From assembly GCA_965199935.1 (NCBI GenBank), contig CBDATD010000001.1, positions 124,001 to 188,000 on the forward strand: a stretch of DNA of 64,000 nt. Direction: 5' to 3'. How positions within the stretch are numbered: the stretch's first letter is position 1; each line of letters starts with the position of its first letter. Made by a program: the position numbers and the translations under genes. The stretch comes from JAPPLG01 sp965199935. GTDB lineage: Bacteria; Bdellovibrionota; Bdellovibrionia; Bdellovibrionales; UBA1609. This document shows positions 1 through 7,616 of the stretch, one piece after another. The notes beneath the pieces were generated by a model. The model was not told the DNA's origin and did no database searches. It saw only the letters and a program-made list of their open reading frames with translations.

Positions 1-392
1 TCTGAAGTCACTTGAATATCCCCAGCCTTCACAGGTCCTTTTTCTGTTTTTTCAATCTTCAAAAAAAGCTCTTTAGAAGAATCCTGTCTAAAACGCACTT
101 GTTTTAAATTTAAAATAATGTCCGTCACATCCTCTAAAATGCCGGGAATTGTTGTGAACTCATGCACCACTCCATCAAATTTCACAGCAGAGACGGCGGA
201 ACCCATCATGGAATGCAGTAAAACCCTGCGAATGGCATTCCCTAAAGTCAATCCATAGCCTCTCTCCAAAGGGCGTATGTAAAATTTGCCGTAATGATCC
301 GTGAGAGTTTGACGATCAATATCCAAACCTTTTGGTTTAATCAAACCCGTCCAATATTTATAATAGTGATCCTTTATTTCCATCTTTTCCAT
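1..392 (-). CDS. rpoA: RNA polymerase subunit alpha (partial, N-terminal part)
   Basis: This is the N-terminal 130 residues of the alpha subunit, which dimerises to nucleate RNA polymerase assembly. The gene runs off the left edge of the window. The reading frame contains the conserved stretch around LERGYGLTLGNAIRRVLL that forms the dimer interface of the alpha N-terminal domain. The ATG at 392 is chosen because a GGAGG ribosome binding site lies nine bases before it; an in-frame ATG nine bases later is less well placed. It follows rpsK by four bases as the last visible gene of the ribosomal operon. rpsD, which sits between rpsK and rpoA in many bacteria, is absent here. Confidence 0.96.
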   Translation of the reverse strand, partial: MEKMEIKDHYYKYWTGLIKPKGLDIDRQTLTDHYGKFYIRPLERGYGLTLGNAIRRVLLHSMMGSAVSAVKFDGVVHEFTTIPGILEDVTDIILNLKQVRFRQDSSKELFLKIEKTEKGPVKAGDIQVTS

Positions 393-396
393 TTTT

Positions 397-783
397 CTAA
401 ATCCTCCTTCTTTTTGGCGGCCTGCAGCCATTGTGTGGAATGGGAGTGACATCTCTCAAAGAATGAATCTTAATACCCATGGAGGCGATAGTTCGAACAG
501 CCATTTCCCGGCCGCTTCCAGGTCCTTTTAAAAAAACATCCACAGCCTGCACCCCGCATTCTTTAGCTTTTTTGACAGCATCCTCAGCCACTGCCTGAGC
601 CACAAAAGGCGTTCCTTTTCTACTCCCTTTAAACCCTAGTAAACCAGATGAAGACCAACAAAGAGCATTCCCGGAAGGATCCGTAAACGTCACCATTGTA
701 TTTCCAAAACTGGCTTGAATATGACAAAGCCCCTGAGGCGCGTTTTTTTTCTCTTTTTTCTTTTTTGGTTTTCTAACAGACAT
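397..783 (-). CDS. rpsK: Ribosomal protein S11
   Basis: Small-subunit protein S11, 128 residues, the usual length. It helps form the mRNA exit platform of the 30S subunit with S7 and S18. The stretch GPGSGREMAVRTI and the basic C-terminal tail ending PHNGCRPPKRRRI are typical of the family. The start lies eight bases after the rpsM stop and rpoA follows four bases after its stop, so it is surely co-transcribed with both. Confidence 0.97.
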   Translation of the reverse strand: MSVRKPKKKKEKKNAPQGLCHIQASFGNTMVTFTDPSGNALCWSSSGLLGFKGSRKGTPFVAQAVAEDAVKKAKECGVQAVDVFLKGPGSGREMAVRTIASMGIKIHSLRDVTPIPHNGCRPPKRRRI

Positions 784-791
784 AACACTTC

Positions 792-1175
792 CTAAGTTTT
801 AGACACAGACTGCTTCTTATTAGCCACTGTTTTCTTGGGTCCTTTTCGAGTGCGGGCATTTTGCCTCGTGCTTTGCCCTCGAACAGGCAGTCCTTTTCGA
901 TGGCGGATCCCCTTGTAGCTTCCAATATCCATAAACCTTTTAATAGACAATCCCACCTCACGGCGTACATCCCCCTCCACGCGGTAGCCTTTTTCAATAA
1001 TAGTTCGAAGAGCCGCCACATGATCATCTGTGAGTTGATGCACCCTCAAAGAGGACTCAAATCCCGCCTTTTTACAAATATCGCCGGCCCGAGAGCGTCC
1101 AATGCCGTAGATATAGGTGAGAGCCGCCTCCACCCTTTTATTTTTTGGTAAATCCACACCCGCTATACGAGCCAT
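792..1175 (-). CDS. rpsM: Ribosomal protein S13
   Basis: Small-subunit protein S13, 127 residues, located in the 30S head where it contacts the 50S subunit and P-site tRNA. The family start MARIAGVDLPKNKRVEAALT, the IYGIGRSRA helix-two-turn-helix region and the C-terminal RGQSTRQNARTRKG basic tail are all present. It begins one base after the rpmJ stop codon. Confidence 0.97.
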   Translation of the reverse strand: MARIAGVDLPKNKRVEAALTYIYGIGRSRAGDICKKAGFESSLRVHQLTDDHVAALRTIIEKGYRVEGDVRREVGLSIKRFMDIGSYKGIRHRKGLPVRGQSTRQNARTRKGPKKTVANKKQSVSKT

Positions 1176-1176
1176 A

Positions 1177-1290
1177 TCAACCCTGCCTTTGCTTATGTTT
1201 GGGATTTCTACATATCACACAAATCAAGCCCCATCTGCGTACAACACGACAATCTTTACATATTTTTTTTACAGAAGATCGAACCTTCAC
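1177..1290 (-). CDS. rpmJ: Ribosomal protein L36
   Basis: A 37-residue protein found by reading the gap between adk and rpsM; it is too short for ordinary ORF screens. It starts at a GTG (1288-1290) with an AGGGG motif just upstream and reads VKVRSSVKKICKDC and on to a KHKQRQG end, the canonical L36 sequence. The zinc-ribbon ligands C11, C14, C27 and H32 are all present, so this is the zinc-binding form. Its place directly before rpsM is the classic position in the alpha operon. infA and map, often found between adk and rpmJ, are absent. Confidence 0.95.
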   Translation of the reverse strand: MKVRSSVKKICKDCRVVRRWGLICVICRNPKHKQRQG

Positions 1291-1341
1291 CTTGTACCCC
1301 TATTCCACTAAACTTTGCAAGCACTGAACTGCATAAAGTAT

Positions 1342-1974
1342 TTAGCCCTTTTTAAACAATTCTTCAAGCCTCACTCTCACTTCTTCAGGAGAGCCTTTCG
1401 CTGAAACCTCTCGAATGAGCCCTTTATTTGCATAATACTCTGTGAGGGGCCTCTGCTCCAGAAAGTACCTCTTCAAACGAGGGCGGACAATTTCAAGCTT
1501 GTCATCCTCTCTTTGAACAAGATTTTCACCCGTTTCATCACAAACACCCTCTTTTTTCGGAGGAGAAAAATGCAGATGGTAAACACGCCCGCTTTTCAGC
1601 GCCACTCTTCGACCCGTTAATCTCTTCACAAGCTCTTCATCATCCAAAGTTAAAAGAACCGCTTGATCTAACACAACCCCCTTTTTTTTCATCAATAAAT
1701 CCAAAGCCTCAGCTTGAGGCACAGTGCGGGGAAAACCATCCAGAATGCACCCTCTTGAGAAAACCTCTTCCACAAGAGAAATCATCAAACTGTCCGGCGC
1801 TAAAAGCCCTTGGACCATATACTCCTGCGCCTGAAGACCCAGTTTTGTTTTCCGGCGAACCGCCTCCCTGAGCAAGTTTCCAGTGCTGACATGCTGTAAA
1901 TGATGCTTCTCAGCCAAAAAAACAGCCTGTGTTCCTTTTCCAACACCCGGAGGACCCATCAAACAGCAATACAC
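1342..1974 (-). CDS. adk: Adenylate kinase
   Basis: Catalyses ATP + AMP = 2 ADP in the cytoplasm. The protein has 210 residues. The P-loop GPPGVGKGTQ is at residues 7-16, the AMP-binding region contains STGNLLREAV, and DGFPRTVPQAEAL carries the conserved Arg. The LID region is of the long type (TGRRVALKSGRVYHLHFSPP) but lacks the four-cysteine zinc site found in some bacteria. It lies 13 bases after secY in the same operon, as in many Gram-negative and Gram-positive genomes. A 50-base spacer separates it from rpmJ. Confidence 0.96.
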   Translation of the reverse strand: MYCCLMGPPGVGKGTQAVFLAEKHHLQHVSTGNLLREAVRRKTKLGLQAQEYMVQGLLAPDSLMISLVEEVFSRGCILDGFPRTVPQAEALDLLMKKKGVVLDQAVLLTLDDEELVKRLTGRRVALKSGRVYHLHFSPPKKEGVCDETGENLVQREDDKLEIVRPRLKRYFLEQRPLTEYYANKGLIREVSAKGSPEEVRVRLEELFKKG

Positions 1975-1987
1975 TCAAACTTCCTTC

Positions 1988-3298
1988 TTAGTACTGTACT
2001 CTTCTGCTTCGAACTCGAACGCCCCGAACCAACCCTTCATACTTAGCAGAAAGCAAATGAGATTGAATTTGCTGAGTGGTATCCAAAGCCACACCCACTA
2101 AAATCAACAAGCTCGTTCCTCCAAAATAAAAAGGAATATTTAACTGCTGAATCAAAATCGTAGGTAAAATACAAACCAGACTCAAATAAGCGGCTCCGCC
2201 GACTGTCAGCAAATCCACCACCCTTTTCACATAGTCCGATGTATGGCGGCCCGCCCGAATCCCTGGAATAAAACCTCCGTACTTTTTCAAATTTTCCGCC
2301 ATCTCTGTTGGATTAAACACAACCTCTGTGTAGAAAAAACAAAAGAAAACAATCATAGCCACAAAAAATAAATTAAAAATGGAAGAACCCGGTGCTAAGA
2401 AATTTCCCGCATTTTGCAGCCATTCCGCATCAATGTATTGAGCCAAAGTCGTCGGAAAAAGAAGTAAACTGGAAGCAAAAATAGGAGGAATCACCCCGGA
2501 CAAATTCAACTTCAAAGGAAGATGCGAACTCTGCGCCGCCGGCTGTTTCCCCATGGCTCTTTGAGAGTACTGTACAGGAATTCTTCTTTGTCCGGCTTCA
2601 ATAAAAATAATAATCCCCACCACTAAAATCATAAACAACCCCAAGCCCAACCCCAGGCCGCCGCTCATTTCCCCGCTTCGAATCATTTGAAATAAATTCA
2701 CAGCTCCTGAAGGGATGCCGGCGGCAATGCCGGCAAAGATAATAAGGCTGGCTCCGTTTCCAACCCCTTTCTCATTGATTCTCTCTCCCAGCCACATAAT
2801 CAAACAGCTCCCCGCAGTCAGAGTGATAATCGTAAAAACAGAAAATGGAATCATGCCAAAATAAGGAGTCACCACCAAAGGAAGACCCTCCGGAGAAGTA
2901 GAGGCCATTAAAAATTTAGAAATTCCAAAACCCTGAAAAATAGAAAGCAAAACCGTGGAATATCTGGTGTATTGATTGATTTTAGTTCTGCCGGACTCCC
3001 CTTCTTTTTTTAACTGCTCCAAATAAGGAACCCCTGACTGCAGAAGTTGAAAAATAATGGAAGCAGTAATGTAAGGGATAATCCCCAAGGCAAACACACT
3101 AAATCTCTCTAAAGCGCCCCCCGTAAACGTATTGAGAAGGCCGAAAACCCCTCCTCCCTGAGCTTGAAAAAAAGACAGCACAGCCTCATTGTCCACACCG
3201 GGCGTTGGCACCTGAACACCTGCCCTATAAACCACTAGCACAGCAATAGTAAATAAAATACGGTCCCTTAAATCTTTGGGAAACGATAAGTTAGACAT
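1988..3298 (-). CDS. secY: Protein translocase subunit SecY
   Basis: The channel-forming inner-membrane subunit of the Sec translocon, 436 residues with ten predicted membrane segments. It exports the many signal-peptide proteins seen elsewhere in this window. Recognisable parts include the N-terminal DLRDRILFTIAVLVVYRAGV, the plug region after PTPGVD, the FALGIIPYITASIIFQLL segment and the conserved GFIPGIRAGRHTSDY near the cytoplasmic C-terminal loops. It lies seven bases after rplO and is followed by adk, the standard end of the spc operon. Confidence 0.97.
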   Translation of the reverse strand: MSNLSFPKDLRDRILFTIAVLVVYRAGVQVPTPGVDNEAVLSFFQAQGGGVFGLLNTFTGGALERFSVFALGIIPYITASIIFQLLQSGVPYLEQLKKEGESGRTKINQYTRYSTVLLSIFQGFGISKFLMASTSPEGLPLVVTPYFGMIPFSVFTIITLTAGSCLIMWLGERINEKGVGNGASLIIFAGIAAGIPSGAVNLFQMIRSGEMSGGLGLGLGLFMILVVGIIIFIEAGQRRIPVQYSQRAMGKQPAAQSSHLPLKLNLSGVIPPIFASSLLLFPTTLAQYIDAEWLQNAGNFLAPGSSIFNLFFVAMIVFFCFFYTEVVFNPTEMAENLKKYGGFIPGIRAGRHTSDYVKRVVDLLTVGGAAYLSLVCILPTILIQQLNIPFYFGGTSLLILVGVALDTTQQIQSHLLSAKYEGLVRGVRVRSRRVQY

Positions 3299-3305
3299 AA
3301 AATTT

Positions 3306-3758
3306 TTACCTCGTATGAGAAATTTCTAAAGCCCTGCCGCCCTGTTTTTCAATTTTTTCTTTAGCAGATCGGCTAAACTTATGCGCCGATATTTTCAAAG
3401 ATTTTTCAATCTTCCCGTCCCCTAAAATTTTTATTTTTCTGCCTTTTTTAGCTAATTTCTGTTTCACCATCTCAGAAAGACTCAACTCTTCTCCTGAAAG
3501 GGCCAATTTTGAAATCTGAGAGAGATTGATAATGTCATACTTCTGTTTAAAATCCGCATTGGTGAATCCAAATTTAGGAAGACGCCTCACCAAGGGCATC
3601 TGCCCTCCTTCAAACCCTCTGGGAATATTCACTCCAGATCGAGCTTTCTGGCCCTTATGGCCTTTTGTGGAAGTACCCCCCTTGCCGCTGGCCCTGCCCC
3701 GCCCCAGTCTTTTAGATTTCTTTCTATGCGCCGGTTTTAGCTGTGACAACAAACTCAT
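3306..3758 (-). CDS. rplO: Ribosomal protein L15
   Basis: Large-subunit protein L15, 150 residues from the chosen start. The N-terminal glycine-rich region (KRLGRGRASGKGGTSTKGHK) and GVNIPRGFEGGQMPLVRRLP are diagnostic. The frame is open upstream, but ATG at 3758 (MSLLSQLKP) is preferred because it overlaps the rpmD stop as ATGA, matching the coupling seen throughout this operon. The upstream extension lies inside rpmD. Confidence 0.95.
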   Translation of the reverse strand: MSLLSQLKPAHRKKSKRLGRGRASGKGGTSTKGHKGQKARSGVNIPRGFEGGQMPLVRRLPKFGFTNADFKQKYDIINLSQISKLALSGEELSLSEMVKQKLAKKGRKIKILGDGKIEKSLKISAHKFSRSAKEKIEKQGGRALEISHTR

Positions 3759-3925
3759 TTTTTTAACTCCACTAAATGTTTTATTTTTCGCACCTGCCCC
3801 CAAGTGCAGGGATTGTCAGGAACCTGCCTCGTTTGGTTCACCTTTCCCAAACCCAAACAGCGGAGAGCTTCTTTCTGACCAGGAGTTCGACCGATAGGGC
3901 TTTTCTTTAACGTCAAAGTAATCAT
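3755..3925 (-). CDS. rpmD: Ribosomal protein L30
   Basis: A 56-residue protein found between rpsE and rplO. It begins MITLTLKKSPIGRTPGQKEA and includes LRCLGLGKVNQTRQVPDNP, the L30 core pattern in which a conserved Leu-Gly-Leu turn precedes the second helix. Both ends overlap their neighbours as ATGA: the start overlaps the rpsE stop and the stop overlaps the rplO start. This indicates translational coupling. Confidence 0.94.
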   Translation of the reverse strand: MITLTLKKSPIGRTPGQKEALRCLGLGKVNQTRQVPDNPCTWGQVRKIKHLVELKK

Positions 3926-4395
3926 TTTTTATCTCCTTCTGAGTTTTTCCTGCCTTCATCGCTCATCAACTGATCCAAGCCGTTTAAAGCCGCCTTCACC
4001 ACATTATGAGGATTTCTGCTTCCAACCCTTTTGGTTAAAATATCTTTCACGCCTATACACTCCAGAACCGCGCGAACAGGGCCGCCTGCAATCACCCCTG
4101 TTCCTTGGGAAGCCGGTTTCAAAACCACACGGGAAGAACCAAATTCTCCTAAAACTTCATGAGTCAGAGTGCGATTTTCCTTAAGAGGTATTGTTTTCAA
4201 AACCTTCTTGGCCGCTCTGGCGGCTTTGCTGATGGACTCAGGAACCTCACTGGCTTTCCCCAAGCCAATACCCACCTGGCCCTGCCCATCTCCCACTACA
4301 ACCAAAGCAGAAAAGGAAAACCGACGCCCCCCCTTAACCACTTTCGCCACACGGTTGATAGACACCACTCTTTCTAAAAACTGCTGTTCATCCAT
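3922..4395 (-). CDS. rpsE: Ribosomal protein S5
   Basis: Small-subunit protein S5, 157 residues, involved in decoding accuracy and mRNA unwinding at the entry channel. The N-terminal double-stranded-RNA-binding-like region (VSINRVAKVVKGGRRFSFSA, then VVGDGQGQVGIGLGKA) and the C-terminal GTGVIAGGPVRAVLE are standard. Its start region was duplicated: the segment carrying its ribosome binding site and first codons is repeated 83 bases upstream. The 110-base gap to rplR is by far the longest in the rplR-rpmD stretch. Confidence 0.97.
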   Translation of the reverse strand: MDEQQFLERVVSINRVAKVVKGGRRFSFSALVVVGDGQGQVGIGLGKASEVPESISKAARAAKKVLKTIPLKENRTLTHEVLGEFGSSRVVLKPASQGTGVIAGGPVRAVLECIGVKDILTKRVGSRNPHNVVKAALNGLDQLMSDEGRKNSEGDKK

Positions 4396-4400
4396 ATTTC

Positions 4401-4507
4401 CACCTATCCCAACACAACCCTGTTCACTTCACTTCCTACACCTACCATCGACTCGACAACAACACCACTCACATCCATACTTTCACCTATCCCAACACAA
4501 CCCTGTT
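4401..4507 (-). repeat. Pair of 24-36 bp direct repeats around the rpsE start
   Basis: Identical 24-bp copies lie at 4401-4424 and 4484-4507, 83 bases apart. Read on the minus strand, similarity continues past the identical core through the ribosome binding region and the ATGGATG start, giving about 36 bases with two mismatches. The downstream copy leads into rpsE; the upstream copy starts at the rplR stop codon. Confidence 0.85.
4404..4478 (-). CDS. Possible 24-residue leader peptide upstream of rpsE
   Basis: The upstream copy of the duplicated rpsE start has its own ATG, preceded by the same GGATAGGTG region. It opens a 24-codon frame (MDVSGVVVESMVGVGSEV and on) ending at a TAG inside the downstream copy, just before the rpsE ribosome binding site. 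I recognise no protein family. It could be translated and coupled to rpsE, or be an inert by-product of the duplication. Existence of the ORF is certain; function is unknown. Confidence 0.3.
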   Translation of the reverse strand: MDVSGVVVESMVGVGSEVNRVVLG

Positions 4508-4877
4508 AAAAAACCAATCCGGCTTTTCTAGCTCCTTCAGCAACAGATCGAACACGCCCATGATAAACATAACCATTTCGATCGAACACAACTTTTTTAA
4601 TGCCTTTCTTCTGAGCCGCCTCCGCCGCCTTCCGTCCAACATCCAAAGCCTTATCACAGCCGCTTTTATTTTCCTCAAACTTTAAGGAATGACTGCACGC
4701 CAATATTTTTTGAGCTGAATCGTCCACCAACTGCACATAAATATGACGATGGCTTCTAAAAACCACCAATCGAGGACGCTCTGACGTACCGGCAATCTTC
4801 TTGCGAATAATGGCTTTGCTCTTCAACCTTCTCTTATACCGATCACTCTGATTTTTCTTTATGTAAACTCTAATCAT
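4506..4877 (-). CDS. rplR: Ribosomal protein L18
   Basis: Large-subunit protein L18, 123 residues, which binds 5S rRNA together with L5. The family pattern RPRLVVFRSHRHIYVQLVDD and the C-terminal FDRNGYVYHGRVRSVAEGAR are clear. Its start overlaps the rplF stop as ATGA. Confidence 0.97.
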   Translation of the reverse strand: MIRVYIKKNQSDRYKRRLKSKAIIRKKIAGTSERPRLVVFRSHRHIYVQLVDDSAQKILACSHSLKFEENKSGCDKALDVGRKAAEAAQKKGIKKVVFDRNGYVYHGRVRSVAEGARKAGLVF

Positions 4878-5422
4878 TTTTTCTCCGCTCCAGATTTACC
4901 CGCTTTCTTTCGAATAACTTCATCTAAATACCTTACTCCTTTACCCAAATAAGGCTCCGGCGGCCTGAGGCTTCTCAACTGAGCGGCAGTTTGACCCACC
5001 TGTTGTCGATCGGCTCCAGAAATATTAATTTGAGTCTGCTTCTCCACTTTAATTTCAATGCCATCAGGAATCTTAAAAGAAATAGGGTGGGAGTATCCTA
5101 GATTCAGCTCCAACTTTTGGCCGGAAACAACAGCCTTATAACCCACGCCGTTTAGCTTTAAACTTTTCGACCAGCCCTCACTTAAACCTTTGACCGCATT
5201 TTGAATCAAAGCTCTGTAGAGGCCGTGAAAGGCTTTTGTCTTTGGATCTTCACTTTTTCTGTTTAAAGTCAGCTGTTTTTGATCTACATTCACATCAATT
5301 TCCGGACGCACTAAAATTCTTAATTCCTTTCCCTTTTTCTTGAGACAGACCTCATTGCTGTCAGTGACTTGCACTTCCAAGCCCTCTGATAAAGACACCG
5401 GCATTTTTCCTATTCTAGACAC
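4874..5422 (-). CDS. rplF: Ribosomal protein L6
   Basis: Large-subunit protein L6, 182 residues, near the sarcin-ricin loop. It starts MSRIGKMPVSL, and the conserved C-terminal region RPPEPYLGKGVRYLDEVIRK is present. The two-fold internal repeat expected for L6 fits its length. It is nine bases after rpsH and overlaps rplR by four bases. Confidence 0.97.
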   Translation of the reverse strand: MSRIGKMPVSLSEGLEVQVTDSNEVCLKKKGKELRILVRPEIDVNVDQKQLTLNRKSEDPKTKAFHGLYRALIQNAVKGLSEGWSKSLKLNGVGYKAVVSGQKLELNLGYSHPISFKIPDGIEIKVEKQTQINISGADRQQVGQTAAQLRSLRPPEPYLGKGVRYLDEVIRKKAGKSGAEKK

Positions 5423-5431
5423 TTTCCACTC

Positions 5432-5821
5432 CTACCAAATTTGACAAAGCATTTCGCCGCCCACATTCATATCCCTGGCCTCTTTGCCTCCTAAAATTCC
5501 TTTGCTTGTACTCAACACCACCAGGCCGTAGCCGGAACACACAGAAGGAATATCAGACACCTTCACATATCTTCTGCAGGAAGGCTTACTGACCCTTCCG
5601 ATATGCTGAATTGCCGGCTCTCCTTGTTTTTTATATTTCAAATACACACGAATCAAGCCGCGAGTTCCAGATTTCGCCACACGATACCCCCGAATGTATC
5701 CATAATTTTTCATTTGCTCAACAATGCCCACTTGAATTTTAGAAAGTGGAATGTCCACCTTGCTGTGATCCGCATGAAGGCCGTTTCTGATACGAGTGCA
5801 AAAATCTGAAATTCTATCCAT
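5432..5821 (-). CDS. rpsH: Ribosomal protein S8
   Basis: Small-subunit protein S8, 129 residues, a primary 16S rRNA binder and, in E. coli, the repressor of the spc operon. DFCTRIRNGLHADHSKV at the N-terminus and the C-terminal VVLSTSKGILGGKEARDMNVG are typical. Only 20 bases separate it from rplE, so rpsN (S14), which normally sits here, is missing. Confidence 0.97.
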   Translation of the reverse strand: MDRISDFCTRIRNGLHADHSKVDIPLSKIQVGIVEQMKNYGYIRGYRVAKSGTRGLIRVYLKYKKQGEPAIQHIGRVSKPSCRRYVKVSDIPSVCSGYGLVVLSTSKGILGGKEARDMNVGGEMLCQIW

Positions 5822-5841
5822 TTGTCATCTACCCCTTAATA

Positions 5842-6378
5842 TCAATTTCTAAACGGAAAACCTAATTTTTTTAAAAATAAAAGAGCTGTTTTGTCATTCT
5901 CAACCGTGGTGTGAATGTTAATATTAAAGCCCCGAATGGCATCTACCTTGTCATAATTCACTTCAGGGAAAACAATTTGCTCCTTGATTCCTAAATTATA
6001 ATTTCCCCTGCCGTCAAAACTGCGCGGAGACAAACCCTTAAAATCCCGAACACGAGGCAAAGCAAAGTGAATCAATCTTTCTAAAAAAGACCACATATTT
6101 TGACGCCTGAGAGTGACAAAACCTCCAAGCGCAATCCCTTTTCTCGTTTTAAACTGAGCCACCGCCTTTTTAGCTCTCCTTAAAGCTGTTTTTTGACCGG
6201 CGATTTGCGAAAGATCTCTCAAAGCATGATCCAAAATTTTTGGGTTTTTCAAAGCTGCGCCAATGCAGGTGCTCAACACCACCTTCTTAAGCACAGGAGC
6301 CTGCATCACACTTTTTAAATTCAACTCCTCTTTTAATTCAGACCGCAGTTTCTGATATTTCTCTTGCAATACCGGCAT
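5842..6378 (-). CDS. rplE: Ribosomal protein L5
   Basis: Large-subunit protein L5, 178 residues, a 5S rRNA binder in the central protuberance. MQAPVLKKVVLSTCIGAA near the N-terminus, VTLRRQNMWSFLERLI in the middle and GIKEQIVFPEV near the C-terminus match the family. It starts one base after the rplN stop, with a GGAGG inside the end of rplN as ribosome binding site. There is therefore no room for rplX (L24), which usually lies between them. Confidence 0.97.
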   Translation of the reverse strand: MPVLQEKYQKLRSELKEELNLKSVMQAPVLKKVVLSTCIGAALKNPKILDHALRDLSQIAGQKTALRRAKKAVAQFKTRKGIALGGFVTLRRQNMWSFLERLIHFALPRVRDFKGLSPRSFDGRGNYNLGIKEQIVFPEVNYDKVDAIRGFNINIHTTVENDKTALLFLKKLGFPFRN

Positions 6379-6379
6379 A

Positions 6380-6748
6380 CTAAAGCACCTCCGGAGCCAT
6401 AGAAATAATTTTAATAAATTTTCTTGCTCTCAATTCTCTAGCGACAGGTCCAAAAATACGAGTGCCGACAGGTTCACGGTTATTATTTAGAAGTACAGCA
6501 GAGTTCTCGTCAAATCGAATGGATGTGCCGTCCGGCCTATGGATCTTATACACCGTCCTTACAATCACAGCTTTGCTCTTGTCTCCTGCCTTCACTTTGG
6601 AGTTGGGAAGAGCATTTTTCACAGACACAACAATAACATCCCCAACACCGGCTGTTTTACGGTGAGTGCCTCCTAATACTTTAATACACTGAACTTCTTT
6701 AGCGCCAGAATTATCAGCCACCTTCAGTCTGGACTGCATTTGAATCAC
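6380..6748 (-). CDS. rplN: Ribosomal protein L14
   Basis: Large-subunit protein L14, 122 residues. The GTG at 6748 gives the canonical start VIQMQSRLKVADNSGAKEVQ and overlaps the rpsQ stop as GTGA. A longer frame starting further upstream lies wholly inside rpsQ and would add 13 non-family residues. The C-terminal RELRARKFIKIISMAPEVL is standard. Confidence 0.96.
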   Translation of the reverse strand: MIQMQSRLKVADNSGAKEVQCIKVLGGTHRKTAGVGDVIVVSVKNALPNSKVKAGDKSKAVIVRTVYKIHRPDGTSIRFDENSAVLLNNNREPVGTRIFGPVARELRARKFIKIISMAPEVL

Positions 6749-7008
6749 GAGCGGTCCCCCTGTTCTAAAACCTGAGCCAAATTCCATCTTTTTGTTTTGC
6801 TGACAGGACGTGTTTCAAAAATACGAACAGTATCCCCCACCTTGGATTTATTCTGTTCATCGTGTGCTTTAAAGACAATACGCTTTCGAATATATTTTCC
6901 GTATTTCTTCTCCTTTTGAGAGCGATAGACTTGAACAGAGATTGTCTTCATTTGAGACTTCACCACCTGACCTATAAATTCCTGCCTTAATTTTCTTTTT
7001 TGTTTCAT
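6745..7008 (-). CDS. rpsQ: Ribosomal protein S17
   Basis: Small-subunit protein S17, 87 residues, an early-assembly 16S rRNA binder. The OB-fold pattern FIGQVVKSQMKTISVQVYR followed by RKRIVFKAHDEQNKSKVGD and IFETRPVSKTKRW is clear. It overlaps rpmC upstream (ATGA) and rplN downstream (GTGA). Confidence 0.96.
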   Translation of the reverse strand: MKQKRKLRQEFIGQVVKSQMKTISVQVYRSQKEKKYGKYIRKRIVFKAHDEQNKSKVGDTVRIFETRPVSKTKRWNLAQVLEQGDRS

Positions 7009-7208
7009 TTGCCGCTCTCTGCATGAGCTTGTTGGTGAAGGGCCGTCTGCACTCTGGCGCGGTCTTTTCTTAAACGTCTTAAAGTCAAGGGGTCCGGAAG
7101 CCTCTGCATACTCAGTTTCATTTTAGCCTCAAAGACATCTTGATTGAGCTGTCTGAGTTTTTTTCTCAATTCATCTTTGTTTAAATTTTTAATCTCTGCA
7201 TACTTCAT
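7005..7208 (-). CDS. rpmC: Ribosomal protein L29
   Basis: Large-subunit protein L29, 67 residues, located by the peptide exit tunnel. The two-helix hairpin pattern MKYAEIKNLNKDELRKKLRQ with LRRLRKDRARVQTALHQ is typical. The start codon directly follows the rplP stop and the stop overlaps rpsQ. Confidence 0.95.
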   Translation of the reverse strand: MKYAEIKNLNKDELRKKLRQLNQDVFEAKMKLSMQRLPDPLTLRRLRKDRARVQTALHQQAHAESGK

Positions 7209-7616
7209 TCAATTTCTCTCCAAAAAACGAGTGCGAAAGGGCAGTTTATGAGAAGCCAATCGAAAAGCCTCCGCCGCCGCTGTACGGCTCACTCCTGAGA
7301 TTTCAAATAAAATACGCCCCGGACGCACAACAGCCACCCAAAATTCCACGTTGCCGGCTCCTGAACCCATACGAGTTTCCAGAGGTTTCTTAGTAATAGG
7401 CCGATCAGGAAAGACACGAATCCACATTTTACCAGCCCGCTTGACCGATCTGGAAATAGCAATACGGCTCGCCTCAATCTGGCGGTTTGTCAAACGTCCG
7501 CCCTGCAGGCTCATAAGGCCAAATTCACCAAAAGACAAAGTAGTCCCCTTCTTCGCCAGAGTTTTAAACTGATCTCTATGCTGTTTTCTCCACTTCACTT
7601 TTTTAGGGCTGAGCAT
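7209..7616 (-). CDS. rplP: Ribosomal protein L16
   Basis: Large-subunit protein L16, 135 residues from ATG 7616, near the peptidyl transferase centre and A-site tRNA. MLSPKKVKWRKQHRDQ and WIRVFPDRPITKKPLETRMG are hallmark sequences. The chosen ATG has a GGGGGAG ribosome binding site; the frame extends upstream only into rpsC. It overlaps the rpsC stop by 14 bases. Confidence 0.97.
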   Translation of the reverse strand: MLSPKKVKWRKQHRDQFKTLAKKGTTLSFGEFGLMSLQGGRLTNRQIEASRIAISRSVKRAGKMWIRVFPDRPITKKPLETRMGSGAGNVEFWVAVVRPGRILFEISGVSRTAAAEAFRLASHKLPFRTRFLERN

